From: Ceratothoa steindachneri
Lineage: Eukaryota > Arthropoda > Malacostraca > Isopoda > Cymothoidae
DNA length: 64,000 bases
NCBI GenBank assembly: GCA_963969495.1
Contig: OZ018333.1
Span: 87,636,508 to 87,700,507 of the forward strand
Reading direction: 5' to 3'
In this document: piece after piece, positions 43,761-55,514 of the stretch
Layout of the letters: each line of letters begins with the position of its first letter
Numbering within the stretch: the first letter of the stretch is position 1
Program-made: the position numbers and the translations under genes
The notes under the pieces: model-generated
Database searches by the model: none
The model's input: the letters and a program-made list of their open reading frames with translations, nothing else
What the model was told of the DNA's origin: nothing

Positions 43761-44989
43761 CATTAGGCTAATTCAAGAATCAAATTTTTCTCATTTTTAT
43801 AGCTTTTGACCAAGGATGTTGAGAAACATTGATGCATCTTCATAGTCATCATTTCTGAACATCTATCTGACCTGATGAATGGCATTTAGTTGAGTTCAGT
43901 CACCACATTATAACAAATTCCTAAATGAATAATGATTGTTAGTTCAGTTATTTCCTGGTAGTGGGCTCTGTTAGAATGTAAGAGTATTTCACCACTGTTC
44001 TTCTGTTCCTTCAGTCATTTACTGTAGATAGCCAGCATCTTTGTATTTTGATTGAACAAGTTTGTCTAAACCTCCTTCAGATGCTTAATCAAACCAAAGA
44101 TTATCTGGACACACCTTCCCAAACAGTTTCTCCCATATTCTCCAAATAGAATTTCTAGATTTGTTGACATGCCAGATAAAACACATTTTTGTTCAGCATT
44201 TTTCTAGCAGTTTGGCAGCTAGTCTGTGAAATCCACAGTTAGTGGATGTAGTGAAAAAAACATGGGCAGTAACAATATCCATAAGATCCCAATTGTCAAT
44301 GAGAGGTAATTTTATTAACTTTCCTTCACAGTATGAAGGTGGACCAAACAGTAGCACAGCTAAAATCTGAAGTACTTCCAGGTTCACTGCTCCAAAAACC
44401 TTTGAGCAACATTCCATCCTAGTTTCAAGAGGCTTACAGTTGGCAATTTTCACTAAATTTGGACATGCTGGTTGAGTCACCCACAGGTAATGTCATCCAC
44501 GTGAAAAACAGCCAATTGTTCTGCTACAGCTAGAAAATAGTAATTGGTTTTACATTGTTCTTGTCTATGCTGCAGTTTCATTAATCTCATTCCTGCTTGC
44601 TTGCAGGGATCCAGTCTCAAAAACTATTGTCCTCACCAGACATTTCCTCTCAGTCCTTTGGTATTTGTAGAACATGATATCCTTTTCCTTCTTTTCAGTG
44701 GCTAATCCTGTTATTCTGTATTTCCTGGATAGAATCTGGAGTTCTTATATAGAACAGGCTACTTCCAACACAAATGCTCCTCTTTATCCTCCAGGGATAC
44801 TTGCTCATCCTTTGCTTTTCACCAGAAACAATGATTCTCAAGTAGTTCATGAAAAGCTTCCATGCATTGTACTTGGTCATTGTCTCATTCTGAGCTTCTG
44901 CAGGAATGAGATGATAGATTCAATCAGTTTTATATGCAAGGTTTGTATCACCAATCTAGCTACTGCCACTAAGGTCATAAGGCATAGTA
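43761..44989. other. Unassigned sequence
   Basis: A 95-codon minus-strand frame at 44193-44480 and adjoining short frames show some coding-like composition (NWDLMDIVTAHVFFTTSTNC) but no domain I recognise. A mobile-element relic is possible; the host-exon alternative lacks clear splice sites. Confidence 0.3.
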
Positions 44990-47720
44990 TTAGTTAATGT
45001 TGGACTATTACTAGTTTACATAAAAAAGGTGCAAAAAATACAAACCAAACCAAGCAACAAAAGAAATGACATCAAGAAGAAAAATGAAGAGGACTTTGGC
45101 AATGGGGAAGGCCTGCCTTCCTCCAGTGCAGAGCCTGCAACCAACACCAAATAACTCATATAAAATGAGGTAGGATAGTATCGTACAGAAAGAACACAAG
45201 TCTCTATGAAAAGTCTAGTGGTAGCAACCATGCCTATCCTGGTACTCAGATAGGTAACGTATGCGAAGATCAATCCCTACATGTCCAAGAAGCAAAATTT
45301 GCCTGGCTCGCAGTGACTGTGAACCCAGAGATAATGCAAACTATAATGTTCAGAGATTCAAATGACACAAGAGCACTCATGGCACTTTGTGAGTCTCTGA
45401 ACGGGGGCACAATGCTGAGCTGTTATTGCAACCAGAATAACCATGAAGACAGATGCAGGGCATAGTAGAACCCTGCTAACTTCAAACCCCAAAGAGAAAC
45501 AGAATGGATCTTAACTCCCTTGTCAGCGTTGGAGCTATCTGTGTAGACTAGCAACAGATACAACATGACACAAATTGTGGTTCAAATGATCGCATACAGT
45601 GCTCCAGTTGATGTGGAAACAGAGGCATGGCAACAAATCATCAAAGATGCTAACCTCCAGGGTGGCTTCCAGACAGAAACAAACACACACCTGGCATAAG
45701 AACTACAGCAAGTTCGTTTATAGCACTGCAACCAAAAGGCTGATGGTATGAATGCAGTTTCAGTGGCATAGGAAGCATAAAGATCAGCCACAGATGCAAT
45801 GAGAATTGTTTCGATTGAGGGAGATGCCAAGGGCTGGTGAATACAAAAACAATGCATTGTGCAAGAAGCAGGTGAAGGGGCATCCATCTTCCACCAATTC
45901 CTGCTCAGCTCTGGAAGGTTTAAAGTAGCATCCTTGAACAAGTGTCAAACAAATGAAGAAAAATAAGGGTGGTAGCTCTTTGGCAGCCTCAAGTGCTGAA
46001 TGTTACTGAAAAAAAAATGTCATGGTGTGAGTATAAAAGACACTAAGTCTGCAAATATGGGCCTACCAGGCTAGGCATTGGTACAGCACAAGACCAGGTA
46101 ACAAGTCTAAGTCGGGTGAAGCTGTGGGTTGTATCAAAAGTGCCCTACCTTACTCTTGGACAAGGCAAAAAAACCTGTGCACTTGGGCATAGTGAGAGAT
46201 GCAGTTCAATGCCTATTGGAGTCAATACTCCAAAGTTGGCATCTGGGCAACACCAAAACAGATCAAAAGGTCATCCAGAGAGAGCATAGTGAGAACATCT
46301 TCCAGCACCACTGATATGATACCGTTGATGCTAAGGGCAGAGAGTGTGAGATCGAGGAACGTTTCTGTAGGATGCCTGCTTCATACCCTATCAGGCAAAA
46401 GAGGACTCCCACCATCTCTGAGTGGAATTGACAATCTTTTAGAAATTCAAATATGAAAATTTGGAAGCATCCTAATTCCCCTGAGGTGGCGATGGTTTAC
46501 ATGAAACTATCACTATGCAGTATCATATGCCTTCAGACTGCAAAACACAGTGGGATAATGCTGTCTATAAAGGCCTCACAGATAGCATTTTCCAGCTGGA
46601 GCATAACATTACAGTGAGGTGGAACTTGCAGAAGCCACACTGTGCAGAATAAAAATGGCTTCCACTGTCCAGGAAAAAGGCTAATCTAACATTTACTAAT
46701 TCCTACATCAAATTGCATATCCAGGGGATTAGAGGAATTTGCTGGAAGCCAGCAGGGGTAGTGATCTTTCCCCAGGTTGTGAAAAGTGAACAGGGTAGCT
46801 ATTCATCAGGAGCCTGGGAGGATATCCTCTGTCCAGATCATGTTAAAATATCTAGCAAAATGATCATACCTTGCTCACACTAACCTAGTGTGGATTCATG
46901 GCATATGGGACATCATCTAGAGCAGGAGTGGTGTCTATTCCTGAAGCAAAGAGTTAAATTCCAGTTGGTGGCCTTCAGGGACATCAAAACGTGCATTGTA
47001 TCCTGGTGGAGCAGCAGCATTCAGCTAGAGCATGTGAAGAAAGTGTCCACAAAAGATTCTGACATGAATGCAGGGTCTGAGATTGTGGATACATTCACTT
47101 GGAGAAGGGTCTTGAGAGAACTTGCCTTGAATCCTTTAGACTTTTCCACACCTCAGGAAGCATGGTCTTCCTATTAAGTGAAGACATATATGCCTACAAG
47201 TGAAGGGCAGAAAGTGTGCTTTGAGACCCACTGTAACCGAGCCATAGCTCACAAAATTTAAGATGAAGAAACTGTTTTGGCAGCGCTTATACTGCATGGT
47301 GTATCACTTCTGCCTGAGGTAATTTTATCCAGCTGATAATCAATGAAATAAACAGAAGACAATACAGCCAGGCATTATAGGAATAGTAGTTCAGCCTACA
47401 GCAAAGTGTCTAGGGAACTCAACAGACCTAAATGCCTCAAATGGAAAAATAGAAATCAATTATTTCTTGAAATGCAGATGGCACTGTTGCTCCAAACACC
47501 ACTGAGGCAGTTTCTCAGGTGGCAGTAGACAAGAAAATGATCATAACCAAAATCAGACTGTGTATCTGGACAGCACAGGGATAGATCAAGGAAGGAAATA
47601 GAAGTGCTTCTCAGGCAGTGAGAAGCACACCTATCTCCATGTCATTGACCAGGTCAGCATTTCAAATCACCTAGGAAGAAAAAGAGCATCAGCACTCATT
47701 CTACGACATGGCAGAAGTCC
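44990..47720 (-). mobile_element. Family A, old degenerate copy A11 (3' UTR through endonuclease)
   Basis: Landmarks in order are the 3' UTR (GAAGGCCTGCCTTCCTCCAG near 45105), RNase H (45230-45530), the connection domain (45580-45940), RT (46020-46900, for example TTGGAGTCAATACTCCAAAG near 46217), the linker (46900-47330) and the endonuclease (47480-47720). Frames are destroyed and CpG sites of young copies appear as CA or TG. Confidence 0.75.
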
Positions 47721-47849
47721 CCCCCCCTTCCCCTCCTATTCAGAGTTAGGTGCGTTGTCACTGCCTGAAAGGTGCTATTTATAACAGATAGAAAAGAAGA
47801 TATCATACCAGGTGTAAATCACACATCCTCTTGCTTGACCCACATTCTA

Positions 47850-48600
47850 TGATATTGGCATAAGTCAATGTAATTAGATTTCCAGCCTAATACTAGGCTA
47901 CATTAAAAAAATAATAACAAATCAAGCACAAGGAACCATGCTCTAGAATTGGGGGTAGTTGTCTCCTTACCCCAGTGAAGGAGTATACAAATAACACCAA
48001 AGAGAGTTAAATAAAATGTAGGCCAACCTCTTCCAAGAAGTAAAATAGTTCCTAAGTCTATCTGAATGAATTCATCCTGATTGCAAAGGACAAATAGTTT
48101 GACCCCTCTTATCCCAGTACCAGGACAGGTAATATGTAAGAAGATCACTCAGACAGGGACATTCAACAAGAGTGTGCAAGCCAGTCTGTAGTGGTCATTG
48201 CAGTAAGGTGCAGAGAAATAGGTCATTTCCTCAAATGAGGACCCTCACACCTCTGCCAAGTACCACAGAGGTTTTTCAAGGTGGCACTGCTAGAAAATGA
48301 TAATAGGAAAGTGGTCTCAGTACCATGAAGGTCATCTACCACCTACCACCCAAAATCCTGCTGTACATTCAGAGAACACAGTGAGAGATTGAGGCAGGAA
48401 AATGAAACTGCTCTTGGGTAGTGATGCACAAGTCTGCAGCACATTGGCAATGGTAGAATATGTTTTACTTCAGATTTCAGTGGTAACAGGTGGTTTTGCC
48501 ACATGCTACACATCCATCTTCTTGCAACTTCACCCTCTCTCATCAAAGAGTTCAAGTCACCCCAGTAATGGGGCCTTCCCTATTTTCAGTCAGGCCACAA
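47850..48600 (-). mobile_element. Family A, old copy A12 with RNase H-to-endonuclease deletion
   Basis: The 3' end lies near 47850 (GGCATAAGTCAATG, CTAATACTAGGCTACATT). The 3' UTR and CCHC tail run to about 48220, then jump to endonuclease sequence encoding HHYPRAVSFSCLNLSLCSLN at 48343-48440. RT and most of RNase H are deleted. Confidence 0.7.
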
Positions 48601-49109
48601 GGATATGCAGTTCATCTGGATATGTGTAACAGTATAGATATTAGCAACCTAACAGGGACTTACTCAACCCAGTAGGGTGTGTTGGTCCTCCAGGTTTCAG
48701 TTCTATTAGAGAAAGGGTTGAAGGGATAGAAAAAAAAAAGATGCTGAGAAAGAGCAAGAGGAAGCAAACCAGCTTCAAGTGAACCCAGTGAATGGAGCCT
48801 TCCGTATTTGCACTTAGGCTGGCACAAGAGGCAACTACTCCAGGTACCAAGTGCAACAAGCTACACAGTGTACCTCCTTGTGTGGTCCACATCAACATTT
48901 CTAATTCTAAATGAAGCATTAATAAAACTAAATTAGGCATTAGCCCTTCAAGTTTTCCTAGTTCATAAATTATTAAAATCATATAGAGCAATTGGTGGAG
49001 TCAATTGATGGCAGAACAAACAGCAATACTAAAGAGAAAATCAAATTTCACAATAAGGATAACTAAACTCATAAAACTGGGGAATAGATAATCAGCATTG
49101 CTAACTTAC
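48601..49109. other. Non-coding stretch, no gene seen
   Basis: No recognisable gene. It is immediately downstream, on the minus strand, of the exon at 49110-49160. Confidence 0.35.
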
Positions 49110-49160
49110 CCTTTTATTATCTAATGTTTCATCATCCAATAAATTCATTTCATTATTCAT
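49110..49160 (-). CDS. Candidate first coding exon of the zinc-finger gene
   Basis: 17 codons from an ATG (A at -3) to a consensus donor AAAAGG/GTAAGT, ending in phase 0. The peptide is MNNEMNLLDDETLDNKR, acidic like the downstream cassettes. An in-frame stop lies 27-30 bp upstream of the ATG, supporting this start. Joined to the exon at 32413 it keeps the frame. The length is short and the intron would be about 16.7 kb, so the link to the other exons is tentative. The exact donor consensus is the main evidence. Confidence 0.4.
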
Positions 49161-51735
49161 AATTACTTCCAGTTTGTTTAGAGAGATCTATCTGGATGTT
49201 TTATATAGTGACTTAAGGTTTCTGGTAGATACACTTCTTTCATATACCAGACTCTTCAGAAGCTTCAATATATTTATTTAGCTTTGCTGTCTTCTAAAAT
49301 AAAGTTGGGGAGAGAGGAAAATGAGTCTGGTACAACCATCAGTTAGTGCAGAGTCCCACGTGAAACAAACTTAATGTGTATCTAACCAAGGCCATATGGC
49401 CTAATGATGGGACAGACCACTTCCAATTAGAGTAAAGTTAAGGAGCCATTAGGCATGTTAATTTTCTATATGGAGTTCCAGTTCAGGTGAACTCAGTAGC
49501 TGCAATAAAGTAGAGTGACCTGAATACGAGTTCAATATATCAAGTAAATGGTTTTGTGAGATAGTAGAGTTACCTGTTTAGGATTAAGGAACTATTTTCC
49601 CCAAATAAGAGAGTAATATAGATAGTAGTATTATATCTAGCCACTTGCCTCAGGATATTTTTGGTTACACTTATAATTTACAAGATACCAATGACTTACC
49701 AGTTTATTTAAGGTCAAAAGTCAGGTTATGTAGTCTGGGTCAGAGTAGAGTGGCATAGATGTACAATAAGTTCTCCTGGTATGGGTAGGTCTTCTCTATA
49801 CCAATGATCATAGTCTTATAAATAGGAAGGATGAGTTATTTAGTTATATTAGTGATGAAGATCTAAATATACTAGGTGTATAAGAATCATGAGTAATTAA
49901 ATTAATATTTTGAAGTTGACCTAAAAGGTTATAAGTCGTTTCATGAAAGATGAGTATCACTATTAGTGGGATAATTATTTATATAAGAAATAGTATTGCT
50001 TCAAATATAAATAATATTGGGGTGAGTAAAAATATGATACTATTTTCCAGGCCACCTTGACAGACTAAGGATATTGATGTTCTCATAATAGAGGCAATAA
50101 GTACAGGATGTGAAGCAGATAGTTATTTTTGGTGATTCTAATTCAAGCTCTTTGGACTGGGAAAATATGATAGAAAAAAATAGTTTAGGTAAGTATATTG
50201 GATGTTTTAAAAAGAAATTTTTTTTTAGGAATTCATACATGAACCATCAAAGGTTGCCAATTAATTAGATCTAGTAGTTTCAAACAATAATAATTTGGCT
50301 CAACTATTGACTGATGGGAAAGCATTAAGAAAGTGATAGTTTTTTTTAAAATTGGGAATAAGAAAAGTAGAAGAGAGGCATGACTAAAGTTGGAAAATTT
50401 GCTAGAGTGGATTAGGAAATTCTCTGAAACTTCTTGAATGAGGTTAATTGAGATGTAGGGACTCAGTGCTGAGAATATGTGTGAGATGTGGAATACTTTT
50501 AAAATATTATACGAGCAGTGTATCTCAATGCTTATGAGAAAGCAATGTAGCAAGCCACTTGGTAATCTTTTAGCATTGTGATAGGGCACCTTTATGTAAG
50601 TTATGGAGACATGAATTTCCTAAGAATGCAGCAAATAGTCAAGTACAGTGATGTTAGCAGTCAGCATTTATCTTATTCTTAAGTACAACACCCTCCCTCC
50701 CCATCAATGCACTAAAGATGCCCCACACCATCACAGATTCAAGGTGTTTGACTGTGCTTACTGTGTATTTTAGGTACTACCCATTGACTGAGGGATGAAA
50801 CTGCACTGCCTCTATGTGATTCTGGATATGCTGGAATGTGGATTTACCTAACCAGTTATCCTTCTGCCAGCCTGATGTGCATATTTTTTAGTGAAAGCAC
50901 TTGATTGTTCTTCAAGCACTCTATTGAAAGGAGTTTCTTTGATAGCCAGCAAACAGGCAAAGTGAGATCTTTCTGAAGGAGATGGTGGATAGTGTGGGTG
51001 GTGATGTCTTTCAGTTGGAAGCACAGGATAATTATTTGGTAATTGTGGGTTCTACCTCACCTCTTTGTGTGGAAGGTTGTGTAGCTTTTGTGTTCTTTTA
51101 TGGCTATCCATAAAAAAACAACATAAATTGTAGTACCATTTATGTAAAAATACAATTAGGGGCAAGAAGCTCCATTAGAGTCAACTAAGCTTGCTTAATA
51201 CAACCTATTTACAGAAGGTTTTTCTCCTACCTCAACATAAAAATTCTGGCCATTTACTCCATTGTCATGCAGCTACAAGGCATAATTAGTTAAAAATGGA
51301 TGAAACAGAGTGGCTAAACACAAAATACTCCTAATATAGGTAGTAGGGTAAAACAACAACACAATACACCTAATCCATTGTCTGAACAAACACTTATTGA
51401 GCAATCTATTGCTATTGATTCATTTATGTTGTTAGCAGTTGTTATTAGAAAACTATCCGTCAACCTATAGTGTCTGAAATAGGACTAATTTCAGGACTAT
51501 GAAGCCAAGAATTTTCAATATGTAGGGTCAAATATTTGCAGTGAATGCATATTAGTAATTGAAGAGAATAGAAAAATGGAGGAATGAGAGCATAAGAAGT
51601 TAATTGAATTCAGTTTAAATCTACTTTCTCAAACTAACCTCCCTAATGGTCCTGGGTCTCCTCACTTTTCCTGGTTAGCTATAATGTCTCCTCTTCTGAC
51701 CTTAACATATCCCTTTCCTTCTTTTTGCAGTCACT
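49161..51735. other. AT-rich stretch, no gene seen
   Basis: If 49110-49160 is the first coding exon, this would include its 5' UTR and promoter. No TATA or initiator element could be assigned. Short frames at 50040-50240 and 50233-50589 look like chance openings in AT-rich DNA. Confidence 0.35.
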
Positions 51736-53110
51736 CTCATGACATAACATAATTTCACGGATGAAAAAAGCCACAAGGGCCTATCAAAGGTCTTCCACAT
51801 CTGTCAAAACCCACCCACAAAAAGTATCCATAGGATTGTGTCAGACCATGCATCTACAATATACAATTTAAACAATCCATAGGATTGTGTCAGATCATGC
51901 ATCTACAATATAAAATTTTAACCATCCACAGGAATGTGTGAGAAACAAAAGGCATCATCATGAAGACTCGTCAAAATCCAAATCAATCATAATTTTGAAG
52001 TGGTGACCCGTAGTCCTATTACTATAATCCAACTCAAATATCTCCCCTCACACATTTTCTCTCAAATGAGAACATATTTAGTACCCTCAATCTATCTTGA
52101 TATTCAAGGTGCTTCAGGGAAGGTATTATTTTTGTTGCCCTCCTTTGTACTGACTCTAGCAGGTTGATGTGATGTCTAAAATGTGGTGATCATGCTTGTA
52201 TACAGTATTCTAAATGTGGCCTAACATACGAGTTGTAGAGTTTAAGGATAACCTCTTTACTCTTGTACATTCCTGTTAATGTATCCTAGCACCCTATTTG
52301 CTCTATTTTTTGCCTCAATACACTGCTTTGAAAACTACTACACCTAAGTCCTTCTCATCCTCAACTGAATTCAGCCAGTGCTAAATTCCCTATTATCCCT
52401 TCCCATGTTAAGAACTTTGCATTTTTTAAGGTTAAAAATATCTGGCACTCTGAGCCCAAGCTAATGTCTTATTTAAGTCACTCTGCAATTTAAAGCTACC
52501 CTCAACTTCTTTCACTACAGCTGTCAATTTAATGTCATCAGCAAAAATTGACATTTTGCTATTTGCAGCCTCCCCAAGATCATTTATATAAACTATGAAT
52601 AATAAAGGGGTTAGAACGGATCCCTGAGATACGCCACTGATAACTTCCCTCGACCCCTCGACTGTGACCTCACCCCATTCAGTACAATTCTCTGTTTCCT
52701 CTCTTTCAGCCATTGAAAACTTTACCACATATCCCATACATTTTTAATTTGTGAACTAGTCTCCTTGTGGAACCCTATCGAAAGCTTTGCTAAAATCTAA
52801 GTAAATTACATTAACATTCTCTCCCTTTTTCTAATTGTTTAGTTACATAATCCCTAAAATCCAGTAAATATTTTAAACATAATCTACCTCTTCTAAACCT
52901 ATGCTGGAGCATCATTTATTAACCTACCACACTCTAGATGGTCAGAATTCCTCAACTTAACTATCTTCTCAAGAATTTTACAACGATAGAAATCAAGCTT
53001 ACCGGCCTAAAGTTATTCAGGTCCTCTTTACTGTCTTTTTTACAAATTGGCACTACATTCACTAATTTCCATTCATTAGGTATTTCTTCAAACTTAAGTG
53101 ATCTAGATTA
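51736..53110 (-). mobile_element. CR1-like element CR1-B, 5'-truncated
   Basis: The minus strand shows RT palm with GVSQGSVLTPLLFIVYINDL and SIFADDIKLTA at 52432-52737. Downstream, in broken frames, come KLYNSYVRPHLEYCIQA and RRATKIIPSL (52080-52300), the usual CR1 thumb-to-C-terminus order. The 3' UTR (51736-52000) contains two tandem units of about 45 bp (CCATAGGATTGTGTCAGA) and ends in a TTATG-type tail, seen as CATAACATAA on the plus strand. Stops and shifts are frequent. Confidence 0.75.
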
Positions 53111-53829
53111 CTAGAATAGTTTGTCATCTGTAACGGTTGTAGCGGTCTACACCTCTACAAATATAAGCCATGAGGCTTCATTTGCTTAGTTCTGCTGCAT
53201 CGGTGAACAGACCCATTCAACTCCGTTATAATCTATTTATCCAAATTACTATAATCCAATTACTTATAATACAATTACTTATAATCCAATTACTTATCAT
53301 CCAATTACTCACCAATCCAATTTACTTATAAACTATTTATCCAATTACTTATCATCCAATTTACTTATAATCTAATTATCCAATCTAGTTACCAATTAAC
53401 TTATAATACAATCTATTTACTAAATTTACTTATAATCAATCATCATTTGTTATACTCTTTTTTACCAATTATCAATCATCATGTTATACTCTAATTACCA
53501 ATAATTTATTTACCAATTATCTAATTATCATTTATTAATTATACCAAACCACATTTATCAATTGTTAATCTATTCCCGTTAACTCATTAAAATTTAATTC
53601 ATGTGTAATTCTCGATCCAATCATAAAAATTGTTCCCTGATAAATTCAACCTTAAATAATCAACTTTTTATTCAATAATATATATTTTTCCTACCTCTTT
53701 GTTTTTTAATTCATTTTTCTAACGTCACCCAGATTAGGCCTAAGGAATTTGTCTGCAAAATTTAGACTCACATTAGCATTTAACAATTCATTCTTTTGAA
53801 TAACGAAATATAGGTTTTTATGTTTATTG
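53111..53829. repeat. AT-rich tandem repeat tract
   Basis: From about 53225 to 53530 a degenerate 13-15 bp unit close to CCAATTACTTATAAT recurs many times. The tract then becomes irregular AT-rich sequence. It separates the two opposed CR1 copies. Confidence 0.6.
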
Positions 53830-54515
53830 TGATCTAAGAGCTATCTAGGATATTGCCACAATATTCATTTAAAACCTATATGGTATACAGTCCAAACTTA
53901 AATGTGTTCAAATACAGATTAGATGATTTATGGGAAGGGAGGGTTAAGTTGGAGGGGGGGAGGGGGTATTTTGCTCACATTCCTGTGGATGCATTTTTTT
54001 TATTATTATTGAATATTATGATTGATTTCGATGAGTCTTGGTGATGATGCTTTTTTTGTTTTTGACACATTCCTGTGTATGGCTCAAATTGTATATTGTA
54101 GATGCATGATCGGACACAATCCTATGGATTGTTTAAATTGTATATTATGGATGCATGATCTGACACAATCCTATGGATACATTTTGTAGGGGGGTTAACT
54201 TGTAGAGGGAACGGGGGCTATTCTGGACACATTCCTGTGGATGTATTTTTTTATTTTTGTATATTATAATTGATTTGGATTTAGACGAGTCTTGATGATG
54301 ATGCTTTTTGTTTTTGACACATTCTTGTGTATGGTTCGAATTGTATATTGTAGATGCATGATCAGACACAATTCTATGGATTGTTTAAATTGTATATTGT
54401 TGATGTATGATCTAACACAATCCTATGGATTCATTTTGTGGGTGGGTTTTGACAGATGCGGATGGCCTTTGATAGACCCTTGTAGCATTTGTCATCCATG
54501 AAATTATGTTATGTT
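53830..54515 (+). mobile_element. CR1-like element CR1-C, 3' end only
   Basis: The plus strand encodes the last residues of a CR1-type RT (NLNVFKYRLDDLWEG; compare IEQFKSRLDKL in CR1-A) at about 53895-53940. The 3' UTR is duplicated in tandem, and the tail AATTATGTTATGTTATGATG is of the same TTATG type as CR1-B. The final 250 bp is an inverted copy of 51736-51990. Confidence 0.7.
53940..54445 (+). repeat. Tandem duplication of the CR1-C 3' UTR (about 250 bp units)
   Basis: Unit one spans about 53940-54190 and unit two about 54191-54445. Each carries GATGATGATGCTTTTT, then ACACATTC-TGTGTATGG, then the paired TGCATGATC-GACACAATCC motifs, and each is preceded by GGGTTAA.TTG.AG and CACATTCCTGTG. 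Confidence 0.7.
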
Positions 54516-55485
54516 ATGATGTAGTAGTTTGCTTGTCAGCCTCCCCTCCCCTATGTTTAATCCCTTTCTTCTTTTTCAGAATGTGTGTGTGGATCGCGTG
54601 ATCACCATCATTGCTTTGTGTAGGGGGACTCGATAGACCTCTATCGTGCTCCCCCATTCATCTCTATTTTCTTTTTAGGTGGATTCTTTCAGCTTAACAA
54701 TAATTCTGTATTTGTTAATAGTTTAAAAACCAATAGTTTTGACTGAGGAAGGAAGAGCCACCTGGACAGAAAATAGGTGAGTGAAAATTGTGTGAGTGGG
54801 TATGGTTGAATGTGTTAGGAGTAAAGATGTTTGAGTGTGGCAGTGAATCAGTGACTGAATGTGCCTTCTCTTTTCCAGCTCTGTGGTACCAATAAGTCGA
54901 CTGACCTCTGGCTTTTTGGAGATGGCAGCCTTCAGGCATGCACCTACCTTAAAGTGTCCTCATCAGGACTAGTGCCTCACCTACTGCAACATAGCAGTTG
55001 GAATTAACAAGTGTCGCAGGTCCTTAAAGTTCTTGGCTTTGCCGAGAACCAGACCCCCTCACAATCCCACAGAAAGTGAGCCACCTCTCATTTTCCCTGA
55101 CTCATTTTGCTCTGCTAGTAAGTTAAGGGCGCACCTGTCATTCCTGATATCTTTCAATATTTGGATGGAGATTTTTTGATGCGCATTGTTGTATATAACT
55201 ATTCTTTTGCAGAGCCGAGATCCATTTGTAAAGCCTTTGGTACAAATATATACGTGTGGTTGTTGGCCAAACTAATATTGTGAGGCCAACTATACATATA
55301 TATTAAGTTATTTTGAGTTTTATTATTTACTGGGACAGTGGTGGATCGCCATTAATTACTGTTTCTAAATAAAATTAGAAAATAGACTCTCTCCTCAATA
55401 CCCTCTCCTTGAACCATTGAGCGGACCTTGTTGAGGCGGCGGGAAGAATTGGTGAGGAAGTTGCAACCCTACCACCACATATTTT
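54516..55485 (+). other. Probable 5' LTR of the Ty3-type element (boundaries uncertain)
   Basis: The primer-binding site at 55486 implies an LTR ending at about 55485. AATAAA at 55370-55375 could be its polyadenylation signal. The left edge cannot be placed because the 3' LTR is not in the window; somewhere after about 54950 is likely. No gene was seen in 54516-54950. Confidence 0.4.
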
Positions 55486-55503
55486 TGGTGCTCAAATAGG
55501 GAC
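55486..55503 (+). promoter_or_regulatory. Primer-binding site, tRNA-Lys-like
   Basis: TGGTGCTCAAATAGGGAC matches the classic tRNA-Lys primer-binding site TGGCGCCCGAACAGGGAC at 14 of 18 bases. All four differences are C to T or G to A transitions. Confidence 0.6.
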
Positions 55504-55514
55504 TGCCCGGTGGT

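Noticed and set aside
44193..44480. Host exon or transposase fragment on the minus strand
   Set aside because: Coding-like but no recognisable family and no convincing splice sites. Left as unassigned.
53225..53530. CRISPR-like array
   Set aside because: The repeated CCAATTACTTATAAT units are contiguous and degenerate with no spacers, and the genome is eukaryotic. It is a simple tandem repeat.
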